Shown here piece after piece: positions 1 to 6,696 of a DNA stretch of 10,020 bases. Positions within the stretch are counted from its first letter, which is position 1. Each line of letters starts with the position of its first letter. The translations under genes were made by a program, and so were the position numbers. This stretch comes from Acanthamoeba sp. SK_2022b (lineage: Eukaryota; Discosea; Longamoebia; Acanthamoebidae): the NCBI GenBank assembly GCA_027943245.1, contig JANDJZ010001197.1, forward strand, positions 1 through 10,020, in the 5' to 3' direction. Under the pieces are notes generated by a model, which saw nothing but the letters and a program-made list of their open reading frames with translations, made no database searches and was not told the origin of the DNA.

Positions 1-1714
1 TCAGCTCGCCCTCGTCCAGCGCGTACATCTTGGCTGCAGGCTTCTTGCCGCGCGCAGGCACATCGACGCGGAACAGCGGCGGCAGCGCCACATGGATGTG
101 GCCGGCCTCGATGAGCTTGGGGAAGTGGCGGAAGAACAGCGTGAGCAGCAGCACCTGGATGTGCGAGCCGTCCACGTCGGCATCCGAAAGAATGCAGATC
201 TTGCCGTAGCGCAGGCCGGACAGGTCGGGCGTGTCATGGGGGCCATGCGGGTCCACGCCGATGGCCACCGAGATGTCGTGGATCTCGTTGTTGGCGAACA
301 GGCGGTCACGGTCGACTTCCCAGGTGTTGAGCACCTTGCCGCGCAGGGGCAGCACGGCCTGGGTTTCCTTGTCGCGTCCCATCTTGGCGCTGCCGCCGGC
401 CGAGTCGCCCTCGACCAGGAAGACCTCGTTCAGGCTCAGGTCGCGGCTTTCGCAATCGGTGAGCTTGCCGGGCAGCACGGCCACGCCCGAGCCCTTGCGC
501 TTTTCGACCTTCTGGCCCGCCTTCTGGCGGGTCTGGGCGGCCTTGATGGCGATCTCGGCCAGCTTGCGGCCCCATTCCACATGCTCGTTGAGCCACAGCT
601 CCAGCGCAGGGCGAACGTAGCCGCTGACCAGGCGCACGGCATCGCGCGAGTTCAGGCGCTCCTTGATCTGGCCCTGGAACTGCGGGTCCAGCACCTTGGC
701 ATTGAGCACGTAGCTGGCGCGCGCGAAGACGTCGTCAGGCATGAGCTTGACGCCCTTGGGCAGCAGCGAATGCATCTCGATGAAGGCCTTGACCGCCTGG
801 AACAGGCCGTCGCGCAGGCCGCTGTCGTGCGTGCCGCCGGCCGTGGTGGGGATCAGGTTGACATAGCTTTCGCGCAGCGGCGCGCCATCCTCGGTGAAGG
901 CCACGCACCAGGCGGCGCCCTCGCCTTCGGCAAAGCTGTCGTGGTTGCGGTCGGCAAAGCCCTCGCCTTCGAACAGGGGGATGACGGCCTCGCCATGCAG
1001 GCTTTGCTGCAGATAGTCGCGCAGGCCGCCCTTGAACTGCCAGGTCTGGGTGTCGCGCGTCTTCTCGTTGACCAGGGTCACCGACACGCCGGGCATGAGC
1101 ACGGCCTTGCTGCGCAGCAGATGCATCAGCTCGCCCATGGGCAGCTGGGAGGATTCGAAGTAGCGGGCATCGGGCCACACGCGCACGGTCGTGCCCTGCT
1201 TGCGTTCGCCCGCGGCCAGCGGCCGCGATTGCAGGGGCTCGACCACGTCGCCGCCCGAGAAGGCGATGGTGGCCACCTTGCCCTCGCGGTGGATGCAGGC
1301 CTCAAGGCGCGTGGCCAGCGCATTCGTGACCGAGACGCCCACGCCATGCAGGCCGCCCGAGAAGCTGTAGGCGCCGCCCTTGCCCTTGTCGAACTTGCCG
1401 CCCGCATGCAGGCGGGTGAAGACCAGCTCCACCACGGGCGCCTTTTCCTCGGGGTGCATGCCGAAGGGGATGCCCCGGCCGTCGTCCTCGACGCTGTAGG
1501 AGCCGTCGGAATGCAGGGTGAAGCGGATTTTCTTGCCGAAGCCGGCCAGCGCCTCGTCGGCCGCGTTGTCGATCACCTCCTGCAGCACATGCAGGGGGTT
1601 GTCGGTGCGTGTGTACATGCCGGGACGCTGCTTGACGGGCTCCAGGCCCTTGAGCACGCGTATCGAGCCTTCGGAGTATTCGCTGGCGGAAGTGGGAGAT
1701 GGTTTGACTGCCAT
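1..1714 (-). CDS. parE: DNA topoisomerase IV subunit B (ParE), C-terminus cut by window edge
   Basis: ATPase subunit of topoisomerase IV, which with ParC decatenates daughter chromosomes and relaxes supercoils. The reading frame begins at the ATG whose A is base 1714 and stays open for 571 codons to the left edge; comparison with E. coli ParE (about 630 aa) suggests several dozen residues are missing. Visible landmarks are the GHKL ATPase N-box (EVIDNAADEA, about 46-55, with the catalytic Glu and Mg-binding Asn), DDGRGIP at about 77-83 and the ATP-lid GGLHGVGVSV at about 120-129. The TOPRIM motifs are EGDSAGG near 434 and DADVDGSH at 511-518. ParE is preferred over GyrB because of ParE-like stretches such as YVNLIPT.GGTH, LPGKL.DC and LRYGKICIL, and because no GyrB-type C-terminal insertion appears. 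There is no Shine-Dalgarno sequence before the ATG. The gene is divergent from the MFS transporter. Confidence 0.96.
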   Translation of the reverse strand, partial: MAVKPSPTSASEYSEGSIRVLKGLEPVKQRPGMYTRTDNPLHVLQEVIDNAADEALAGFGKKIRFTLHSDGSYSVEDDGRGIPFGMHPEEKAPVVELVFTRLHAGGKFDKGKGGAYSFSGGLHGVGVSVTNALATRLEACIHREGKVATIAFSGGDVVEPLQSRPLAAGERKQGTTVRVWPDARYFESSQLPMGELMHLLRSKAVLMPGVSVTLVNEKTRDTQTWQFKGGLRDYLQQSLHGEAVIPLFEGEGFADRNHDSFAEGEGAAWCVAFTEDGAPLRESYVNLIPTTAGGTHDSGLRDGLFQAVKAFIEMHSLLPKGVKLMPDDVFARASYVLNAKVLDPQFQGQIKERLNSRDAVRLVSGYVRPALELWLNEHVEWGRKLAEIAIKAAQTRQKAGQKVEKRKGSGVAVLPGKLTDCESRDLSLNEVFLVEGDSAGGSAKMGRDKETQAVLPLRGKVLNTWEVDRDRLFANNEIHDISVAIGVDPHGPHDTPDLSGLRYGKICILSDADVDGSHIQVLLLTLFFRHFPKLIEAGHIHVALPPLFRVDVPARGKKPAAKMYALDEGEL

Positions 1715-1819
1715 GGGGGCGGATTGTAGTGCGCGGCCCGGCTCAGTGCTGGATACATTCACAGTCATTGACATTGACTATCCCGAAAAGGCCAGTGCCG
1801 CCAAGGGCTACGAAGTGCC

Positions 1820-1854
1820 GCGCTGGCGCATGGGCGACCCATGCGTCGCAGCGC
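1820..1854. promoter_or_regulatory. Perfect palindrome in the parE/MFS divergent region
   Basis: CGCATGGG (1827-1834) and CCCATGCG (1838-1845) are perfect 8-base inverted arms around CGA. Outside them a second pair, GCGCT (1820-1824) and AGCGC (1850-1854), also pairs. The element lies 31-65 bases before the transporter start and has no T-run after it on either strand, so it does not look like a terminator. It could be an operator for a dimeric regulator or a 5'-leader hairpin. The sequence does not say which protein would bind it. Confidence 0.5.
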
Positions 1855-1884
1855 AAAACCCGGAGTTTCGCTAAAGTTTGCCGC

Positions 1885-3111
1885 ATGCACAAAAACAACC
1901 AACCCATGTCCATGGTGCAGATACTGCTGTGCGGGGGCGCAGTCGTGACGCTGTCCATGGGAATCCGGCACGGCTTCGGCCTGTGGCTGCAGCCTATCAC
2001 CCAGGAGATGGGCTGGACGCGCGAGTCCTTCGCGCTGGCCATTGCCATCCAGAACCTGTCCTGGGGCGTGCTCGGCATCTTCGGCGGCATGCTGGCCGAC
2101 CGCTTCGGCGCCTTCCGCGTGCTCCTGGTGGGCGCGCTGCTGTATGCGCTGGGCCTGGCCGGCATGGCCATGGCGCCCACGACAACCTGGTTCGCCCTGA
2201 CGGCCGGCGTGGTGATAGGCGCAGCCCAGGCCGGCACCACCTATGCCGTGATCTACGGCGTGCTGGGCCGCCAGATTCCCGTGGCGCGGCGCAGCTGGGC
2301 CATGGGCGTGACGGCGGCGGCGGGCTCCTTCGGCCAGTTCTTCATGGTGCCCGTGGAAGGCAGCCTGATCTCGAACTTCGGCTGGTCCAACGCCCTGCTG
2401 CTGCTGTCGCTGTGCGCCCTGATGATCATTCCGCTGGCCTTCGGCCTGCGCGAGCCGGGCTTCACGGCCGGCAATACCCGGCCCGTGCGCGACCAGAGCG
2501 CAGCCCAGGCCGTGGCCGAGGCCCTGCGCACACCCAGCTTCGTGCTGCTGACGGCTGGCTACTTCGTCTGCGGCTTCCAGGTGATGTTCATCGGCGTGCA
2601 CATGCCCAGCTACCTCAAGGACTACGGCCTGGCACCGCAGGTGGCCAGCATCTCGCTGGCGCTGGTGGGGCTGTTCAACATCGTCGGCACCTACGTGGCC
2701 GGCAACCTGGGCCAGCGTCTGCCCAAGCGCTACCTGCTGTCCACCATCTACTTCACGCGCTCGGTGGTGATCGTGCTCTTCCTGCTCGCGCCGCTGACGC
2801 CCTGGTCGGTCTACATCTTCTCGGCCGCCATGGGACTGCTGTGGCTGTCCACCGTGCCGCTGACCAATGCCACCGTGGCCCAGATCTTCGGCGTGCAGCA
2901 TCTGTCCATGTTGAGCGGCATGGTGTTCTTCAGCCACCAGGTCGGCAGCTTTCTGGGTGTCTGGCTGGGCGGCTATCTGTATGACCACACCGGCAGCTAC
3001 CAGGTGGTCTGGTACTTGGCCATCGGCCTGGGCGTGGCCGCCGGCCTGCTGAACCTGCCGATACGCGAAGCCCCGGTGGCAAGGCCGCGTGCGGCGCAGG
3101 CGGCGGCCTGA
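1885..3111 (+). CDS. MFS transporter (12-span major facilitator)
   Basis: Inner-membrane secondary transporter of 408 residues, of unknown substrate. The chain is hydrophobic throughout, with segments that fit 12 membrane spans and a central loop around residues 195-215 (charged, FTAGNTRPVRDQSAAQ). The MFS motif A between spans 2 and 3 is visible as GGMLADRFG at about 67-75. The N-terminal pattern HGFGLWLQPITQEMGWTR resembles MFS members related to the oxalate/formate and monocarboxylate branch; this is a family impression and gives no substrate. The frame is open back to an ATG at 1729, but those 52 extra residues are polar, Arg-rich and cross the palindrome, so ATG 1885 is preferred; ATG 1906 is a second candidate. 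Neither has a clear Shine-Dalgarno sequence. The stop is one base before the start of the next small gene, suggesting co-translation. Confidence 0.88.
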   Translation: MHKNNQPMSMVQILLCGGAVVTLSMGIRHGFGLWLQPITQEMGWTRESFALAIAIQNLSWGVLGIFGGMLADRFGAFRVLLVGALLYALGLAGMAMAPTTTWFALTAGVVIGAAQAGTTYAVIYGVLGRQIPVARRSWAMGVTAAAGSFGQFFMVPVEGSLISNFGWSNALLLLSLCALMIIPLAFGLREPGFTAGNTRPVRDQSAAQAVAEALRTPSFVLLTAGYFVCGFQVMFIGVHMPSYLKDYGLAPQVASISLALVGLFNIVGTYVAGNLGQRLPKRYLLSTIYFTRSVVIVLFLLAPLTPWSVYIFSAAMGLLWLSTVPLTNATVAQIFGVQHLSMLSGMVFFSHQVGSFLGVWLGGYLYDHTGSYQVVWYLAIGLGVAAGLLNLPIREAPVARPRAAQAAA

Positions 3112-3112
3112 C

Positions 3113-3262
3113 ATGACGACAGCCACCACGCCCCGCCCACAGCTGCTGCGCAGGCTGGCGCTGTGGGCCGCCGTGCTGCTGGTGCTGGGCCTGGTCTTCA
3201 TGCTCTATCTGCAGCCCGAGTTCATGCTGGGCATGGCCGACCAGCTCTGGGCCTGCTTCTGA
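3113..3262 (+). CDS. Small single-span membrane protein, 49 aa, function unknown
   Basis: An ATG one base after the TGA of the MFS gene opens a 49-codon frame closed by TGA at 3260-3262. The protein has a short basic N-terminus (Thr-rich, then PQLLRR), one strongly hydrophobic segment at about 15-33 (LALWAAVLLVLGLVFMLYL), then an amphipathic tail ending in the residues DQLWACF. The positive N-terminus suggests the tail faces the periplasm. I have a memory, not verified, of similar short proteins ending in WACF in Comamonadaceae. The near-overlap with the transporter stop suggests translational coupling, so it may be an accessory of the transporter or merely an operon partner. No enzyme motif is present. 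It is short enough for automatic gene calling to miss. Confidence 0.6.
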   Translation: MTTATTPRPQLLRRLALWAAVLLVLGLVFMLYLQPEFMLGMADQLWACF

Positions 3263-3264
3263 AT

Positions 3265-3295
3265 TTGAAGCGCGGCAAAGGCCTGGCGGCACAAT
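3265..3295 (+). promoter_or_regulatory. Weak candidate sigma-70 promoter for the methyltransferase
   Basis: TTGAAG at 3265-3270 and CACAAT at 3290-3295 are separated by 19 bases, slightly longer than ideal. If this is the promoter, transcription would begin near 3302 and the ATG at 3294 could not be the start codon, which supports the start at 3330. Both boxes match the consensus only partly. Confidence 0.25.
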
Positions 3296-3329
3296 GGCGG
3301 CCGCTTTCAATTCATTTCCGAAATTTCAC

Positions 3330-3899
3330 ATGCACGCAGCCACGCCGCCTTCGCCCTGGATCCAACGCTGGTCGCATCTTCTGGCACCCGAGGCCACCGT
3401 GCTCGACGTGGCCTGCGGCCCTGGCCGCCACATGCGCTGGTTCCATGCACGCGGCCATGCAGTGACGGGCGTGGACCGCGACGCCCAGGCCCTGGCCGGC
3501 CTGCAGGGCGTGGGCGAGCTGCTGTGCGCCGACATTGAAAACGGCCCCTGGCCCCTGCCCGGCAGGCAGTTCGGCGCCGTGGTCGTGACCCACTATCTGT
3601 GGCGCCCGCTGTGGCCGGCGCTGCTGGGCAGCGTGGCACCCGGCGGCGTGCTGCTGTACGAAACCTTTGCCCAGGGCAACGAGGCCTTCGGCAAGCCTTC
3701 CCGGCCCGATTTCCTGCTGGCGCCCGGCGAGCTGCTGCAGGCCTGCGCGGGCTGGCACATCGTGGCCTACGAGCACGGCCAGCTGGGCGAGCCCGATCGC
3801 ATGGTCCAGCGCATCGCGGCACTGCGCCCCGATGCAACAGGCCGGGAACCCGTGGCCATGCTGGCGCATCAGAAGGCGTCGGGGGCTGCAATCGCCTGA
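3330..3899 (+). CDS. Class I SAM-dependent methyltransferase
   Basis: A 189-residue protein with one Rossmann-type methyltransferase fold. Motif I is LDVACGPGRH at about 25-34 (SAM-binding glycine loop). The acidic residue after strand 2 is Asp49 in GVDR, and ADIENGPWP at about 67-75 is the adenine-contact region. VVVTHYLWRP at about 84-93 takes the strand-4 position, and GGVLLYETFAQGNE at about 105-118 the following strand and helix. The fold resembles TehB-like and small-molecule methyltransferases, but the substrate cannot be told from the sequence. The same frame has an earlier ATG at 3294, adding 12 residues; 3330 is preferred because the SPWIQRW segment typical of the fold's N-terminus follows at once and because a possible -10 box overlaps 3294. 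No clear ribosome site precedes either start. The gene sits between the transporter pair and dapA on the same strand. Confidence 0.8.
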   Translation: MHAATPPSPWIQRWSHLLAPEATVLDVACGPGRHMRWFHARGHAVTGVDRDAQALAGLQGVGELLCADIENGPWPLPGRQFGAVVVTHYLWRPLWPALLGSVAPGGVLLYETFAQGNEAFGKPSRPDFLLAPGELLQACAGWHIVAYEHGQLGEPDRMVQRIAALRPDATGREPVAMLAHQKASGAAIA

Positions 3900-3918
3900 A
3901 TCCCTACAGGCGACCGCC

Positions 3919-3947
3919 TTGGGCCTGCCTCCGACACTCGTTAGAAT
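3919..3947 (+). promoter_or_regulatory. Probable sigma-70 promoter of dapA-bamC
   Basis: TTGGGC at 3919-3924 and TAGAAT at 3942-3947 have the ideal 17-base spacer. The -10 box matches TATAAT at 5 of 6 positions. Transcription would start near 3954, giving a leader of about 20 bases with a T-run (3960-3965) before the dapA ATG at 3975. Confidence 0.5.
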
Positions 3948-3974
3948 GATCCTTTCCCGTTTTTTCTTGCGGAC

Positions 3975-4871
3975 ATGACATCCTCCTCCGTCGCTCTCAC
4001 TGGCAGCATCGTTGCCCTCATCACGCCCATGCACGAGGACGGTAGTGTTGACTACCCGGCGCTGCGAAAACTCATCGACTGGCATGTGGCCGAGGGCACG
4101 GACTGCATCGGCGTGGTGGGAACGACAGGCGAATCCCCCACCGTCAACGTGGAGGAACACTGCGAAATCATCCGCGTGTCTGTCGAGCAGGCTGCGGGCC
4201 GCGTTCCCGTGATGGCCGGCTGCGGCGCCAACAGCACGCACGAGGCCATCGAGCTGGCCCGCTACGCCAAGAAGGTCGGTGCCGACAGCCAGCTGCAGGT
4301 CGTGCCCTACTACAACAAGCCCACGCAGGAAGGCCAGTACCAGCATTTCAAGGCCATTGCCGAAGCGGTGGGCGACCTGCCTGTGGTGCTCTACAACGTG
4401 CCCGGCCGCTCGGTGGCCGACATGCAGCACGACACCGTGCTGCGCCTGGCGCAGATCCCCGCCATCATCGGCATCAAGGAAGCCACGGGCAACATCGAAC
4501 GCGCCCAGTGGCTGATCCGTGAAGTGCCCGAAGGCTTCGGCGTGTACTCCGGCGATGATCCGACCGCTGTGGCACTGATGCTGTGCGGCGGCCACGGCAA
4601 CATCAGCGTCACGGCCAACGTGGCGCCGCGCCTGATGAGCGATCTGTGCAAGGCGGCCCTGGCCGGCGACGTGCGCACCGCCATGGACATCCAGATGCGC
4701 CTGATGCCTGTGCACAAGAACCTCTTCGTCGAGGCCAACCCCATTCCCGTCAAGTGGGCCGCAGCCCGCCTGGGCCTTTGCGGCCCGGCCATGCGCCTGC
4801 CGATGACACCCCTGAGCAAGAATCTGGAAGCCACCGTGGAAGCCGCCCTGAGCTCCGCTGGCCTGCTGTGA
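3975..4871 (+). CDS. dapA: 4-hydroxy-tetrahydrodipicolinate synthase (DapA)
   Basis: Cytoplasmic TIM-barrel enzyme that condenses pyruvate with L-aspartate 4-semialdehyde, the first committed step to diaminopimelate and lysine. The 298 residues match the usual family length and appear complete. Key residues align with the E. coli enzyme: the Schiff-base lysine is Lys168 in GIKEATGN, the catalytic triad is Thr51 (GTTGES), Tyr113 ([10 protein letters not shown]) and Tyr140 (LYNVPGR), and the substrate-carboxylate arginine is Arg145. The N-terminus [10 protein letters not shown] is typical. ATG 3975 is chosen because it gives the canonical N-terminus and lies just after a good promoter; the ribosome site is weak. 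The stop is 41 bases before bamC, and the dapA-bamC order is conserved in proteobacteria, so the two are probably one transcript. Confidence 0.97.
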   Translation: MTSSSVALTGSIVALITPMHEDGSVDYPALRKLIDWHVAEGTDCIGVVGTTGESPTVNVEEHCEIIRVSVEQAAGRVPVMAGCGANSTHEAIELARYAKKVGADSQLQVVPYYNKPTQEGQYQHFKAIAEAVGDLPVVLYNVPGRSVADMQHDTVLRLAQIPAIIGIKEATGNIERAQWLIREVPEGFGVYSGDDPTAVALMLCGGHGNISVTANVAPRLMSDLCKAALAGDVRTAMDIQMRLMPVHKNLFVEANPIPVKWAAARLGLCGPAMRLPMTPLSKNLEATVEAALSSAGLL

Positions 4872-4900
4872 GGCGCCCCGCCCCACCGACCGAACGCACC

Positions 4901-4906
4901 AAGGAT
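4901..4906 (+). promoter_or_regulatory. Ribosome binding site fixing the GTG start of bamC
   Basis: AAGGAT lies six bases before GTG 4913. The same frame is open far upstream into dapA, so this site and the signal peptide that follows decide the start. Confidence 0.6.
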
Positions 4907-4912
4907 ATTCGC

Positions 4913-6025
4913 GTGAAACAGCCCATTGCACGTCTGAGCCTGCTGAGCCTGGCCATCGGCCTGACAGCCTGCACGACCACGTTCCAAGAGAGCAAGATCG
5001 ACTACAAGAGCGCCGGCAAGCAGCAGGCGCCCACCCTGGAAGTCCCGCCAGACCTGACACAGCTGTCCACGGACTCCCGCTACGCCGTGCCCGGCGGCGT
5101 GGTCTCCGCCGCCGCCATGGAAGCCAACTCCAAGGCGCAAAAGCCGGCAGAGGGCCGAACGGCCACCGCCGCCCTGGGCGATGTGCGCATCGAGCGCAAT
5201 GGCGAGCAGCGCTGGCTGGTGATCAAGCGTCCGGCCGACCAGCTGTGGGAGCCCGTGCGCGACTTCTGGCTGGAAAACGGCTTCATCTTCACCACCGAAG
5301 ACCGCCAGCTCGGCATCATCGAAACCGATTGGGCCGAGAACCGCGCCAAGATCCCGCAGGACGTGATCCGCAAGACGCTGGGCAAGGTCTTCGACGGCCT
5401 GTACTCCACCAGCGAGCGCGACAGGTTCCGCACCCGCCTGGAGCGCTCGGCCGACGGCTCCACCGAGGTCTACATCACGCACCGCGGCATGCAGGAGGTG
5501 TACACCAGCGCCCAGAAGGACCAGACCATCTGGCAGCCGCGCCCCTCCGATCCGGAACTGGAAACCGAATTCCTGCGCCGCCTGATGGTCAAGCTCGGCG
5601 TGAGCCAGGAGCAGGCCGACGCCGTGGCCAAGGCCAACACCACCACGGCAGCCGCCACCGGCAGCGTGCGCATGGAATCCGCCAACGGACAGCCCGTGCT
5701 GCAGATCGACGAAGGCTTTGACCGCGCATGGCGCCGTGTCGGCGTGGCCCTGGACCGCACGGGCTTCACCGTGGAAGACCGCGACCGCAGCCGCGGCATC
5801 TACTTCGTGCGCTATGTGGCGCCCGATGCCAAGGTCGAGCCCAAGGGATTCTTCAGCAAGCTGTTCAGCCGCTCGCCCGACGCGGCCGCGCCGGTCAAGT
5901 ACCAGATCCAGGTGCGCAGCGAGGGCGACAAGTCCACGGTCACCGTGCTCAACACCCAGGGCCAGCCAGAGACCTCGGCCAATGCCCAGCGCATCGTGCG
6001 CGTCATCACCGACGACATGAAGTAG
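4913..6025 (+). CDS. bamC: Outer membrane protein assembly factor BamC (NlpB) lipoprotein
   Basis: Lipoprotein subunit of the BAM complex, which folds beta-barrel proteins into the outer membrane. The GTG start gives 370 residues. A lipoprotein signal peptide runs from KQPIARLSLL to the lipobox LTAC, with the modified cysteine at residue 20. After it comes the extended low-complexity stretch typical of BamC, with the segment LEVPPDL at about 42-48 (the region that contacts BamD in E. coli). Two helix-grip domains follow, at about 90-230 and 255-370, joined by an Ala/Thr-rich linker (about 236-250). The N-terminal pattern and the position right after dapA (the E. coli dapA-nlpB arrangement) make the call firm. 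A terminator lies about 50 bases after the stop. Confidence 0.92.
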   Translation: MKQPIARLSLLSLAIGLTACTTTFQESKIDYKSAGKQQAPTLEVPPDLTQLSTDSRYAVPGGVVSAAAMEANSKAQKPAEGRTATAALGDVRIERNGEQRWLVIKRPADQLWEPVRDFWLENGFIFTTEDRQLGIIETDWAENRAKIPQDVIRKTLGKVFDGLYSTSERDRFRTRLERSADGSTEVYITHRGMQEVYTSAQKDQTIWQPRPSDPELETEFLRRLMVKLGVSQEQADAVAKANTTTAAATGSVRMESANGQPVLQIDEGFDRAWRRVGVALDRTGFTVEDRDRSRGIYFVRYVAPDAKVEPKGFFSKLFSRSPDAAAPVKYQIQVRSEGDKSTVTVLNTQGQPETSANAQRIVRVITDDMK

Positions 6026-6072
6026 GCGATCCTCACGTCGGGATTGAGGCGGCAGCCGCCGCCCTCGCCTGC

Positions 6073-6106
6073 AGCCACCGCGCATTCACTTGCCGGTGGC
6101 TTTTTT
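6073..6106 (+). terminator. Intrinsic terminator of the dapA-bamC operon
   Basis: The arms AGCCACCG (6073-6080) and CGGTGGCT (6094-6101) pair over 8 bases around a 13-base loop, followed by a run of T to 6106. It stands 48 bases after the bamC stop. Confidence 0.8.
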
Positions 6107-6165
6107 GCATCCGGGCCGTCGTGCATAGACCATGGATATGCAGGCCAGGAAGGCCCTGGTGGACG

Positions 6166-6199
6166 AAAAAAAACCGCAGCCCGAAGGATGCGGTTTTTT
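6166..6199. terminator. Bidirectional intrinsic terminator between convergent genes
   Basis: CCGCA (6174-6178) pairs with TGCGG (6189-6193). The stem is flanked by a run of A before it (6166-6173) and T after it (6194-6199), so either strand reads as hairpin plus U-run. It lies about 40 bases past the stop of the minus-strand lipoprotein and backs up the bamC terminator in the other direction. Confidence 0.8.
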
Positions 6200-6240
6200 C
6201 GCAGCACAAGCCTAAGCCTGTGCCACCGGCGAAGGCCGGA

Positions 6241-6531
6241 TTACTGCTTGGTGGCTTCCTTGGCGGCAGCGTCGGCAGCAGCCTTGGCGGCGTCTGCAGC
6301 AGCAGCGTCAGCAGCGGGAGCGGCAGGTGCAGCTGCGTCAGCGGCGGGCGCTGCGGGAGCAGCTGCGTCGGCGGCGGGAGCAGCAGGAGCGGCTTCTGCG
6401 GGAGCGGGAGCTGCCGGTGCGGGAGCTTCAACAGCAGGAGCGGGAGCGGGGGCCGGAGCCTCTTCCTTCTTGCCGCAAGCGGCCAGAGCTGCAGCAGCGA
6501 TCACGGTAGCCAGGATCAGAGAGTTCTTCAT
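6241..6531 (-). CDS. Small Ala/Pro-rich lipoprotein, function unknown
   Basis: A 96-residue predicted lipoprotein. The signal peptide MKNSLILATVIAAAALAAC carries a lipobox LAAC with the modified cysteine at residue 19, followed by GKKEE. The mature part is almost entirely Ala, Pro, Glu and Asp: a PAPAPAP stretch, then three near-identical 10-residue units of the AAPAAPAADA type, then a Lys/Asp/Ala helix-like tail ending KEATKQ. There is no globular domain; it is probably an extended chain anchored to a membrane, perhaps reaching into the periplasm or cell wall. A GTG lies one codon upstream, but AGGAAA at 6537-6542 is five bases from ATG 6531, so the ATG is preferred. It has its own promoter region and terminator. 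Low complexity makes homology-based function assignment unreliable. Confidence 0.8.
   Translation of the reverse strand: MKNSLILATVIAAAALAACGKKEEAPAPAPAPAVEAPAPAAPAPAEAAPAAPAADAAAPAAPAADAAAPAAPAADAAAADAAKAAADAAAKEATKQ
6301..6390. repeat. Three tandem 30-base units inside the lipoprotein gene
   Basis: Units at 6301-6330, 6331-6360 and 6361-6390 are in register with the reading frame and encode the 10-residue Ala/Pro repeat. The second and third units agree at 26 of 30 bases by eye; the differences are mostly synonymous. Confidence 0.7.
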
Positions 6532-6536
6532 CACAG

Positions 6537-6542
6537 TTTCCT
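6537..6542 (-). promoter_or_regulatory. Ribosome binding site of the small lipoprotein
   Basis: AGGAAA on the minus strand, five bases from ATG 6531. This spacing favours the ATG over the adjacent upstream GTG. Confidence 0.6.
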
Positions 6543-6656
6543 AGAGAGTAGGTAAGAAGACAGTAAACAGGAGGGCCCCGCCATTGCGACACCGGATGCA
6601 GGCAACCGGAGCGCTACGGCCAAGCCGCGTCAAAACATTCATTCGACTCGCGTCAG

Positions 6657-6696
6657 ATTATAGGGAGGTTTTCCAGAAGCTGACCGAAACTGACAG
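6657..6696 (-). promoter_or_regulatory. Probable activator-dependent promoter of the small lipoprotein
   Basis: On the minus strand a perfect TATAAT lies at 6657-6662. The -35 position has no TTGACA; it is occupied instead by two direct copies, CGGTCAG (6680-6686) and CTGTCAG (6690-6696), ten bases apart. A consensus -10 with repeats in place of the -35 is the arrangement expected of promoters driven by OmpR/PhoB-type response regulators. Transcription would start near 6650, giving a leader of about 118 bases. Confidence 0.45.

Noticed and set aside
92..1729. 545-codon open frame on the plus strand opposite parE
   Set aside because: It is the antisense shadow of a strongly G/C-third-position gene. 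Its product is Ala/Gln/His-rich with no domain, while the minus strand encodes unmistakable ParE motifs.
1765..3201. 478-codon minus-strand frame opposite the MFS transporter
   Set aside because: Composition artefact (His/Gln/Ala-rich, no motif); the plus strand encodes a clear membrane transporter.
3905..3917. Small hairpin AGGC-GACC-GCCT after the methyltransferase as a terminator
   Set aside because: The stem is only four bases and no T-run follows directly; the T-run at 3960-3965 is too far away and lies within the dapA leader.
3312..5060. 582-codon minus-strand frame across the methyltransferase and dapA
   Set aside because: It spans two real plus-strand genes and their promoter, with no recognisable domain.
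4391..6085. 564-codon minus-strand frame opposite dapA and bamC
   Set aside because: Antisense shadow of high-GC coding DNA, running through the gene boundary.
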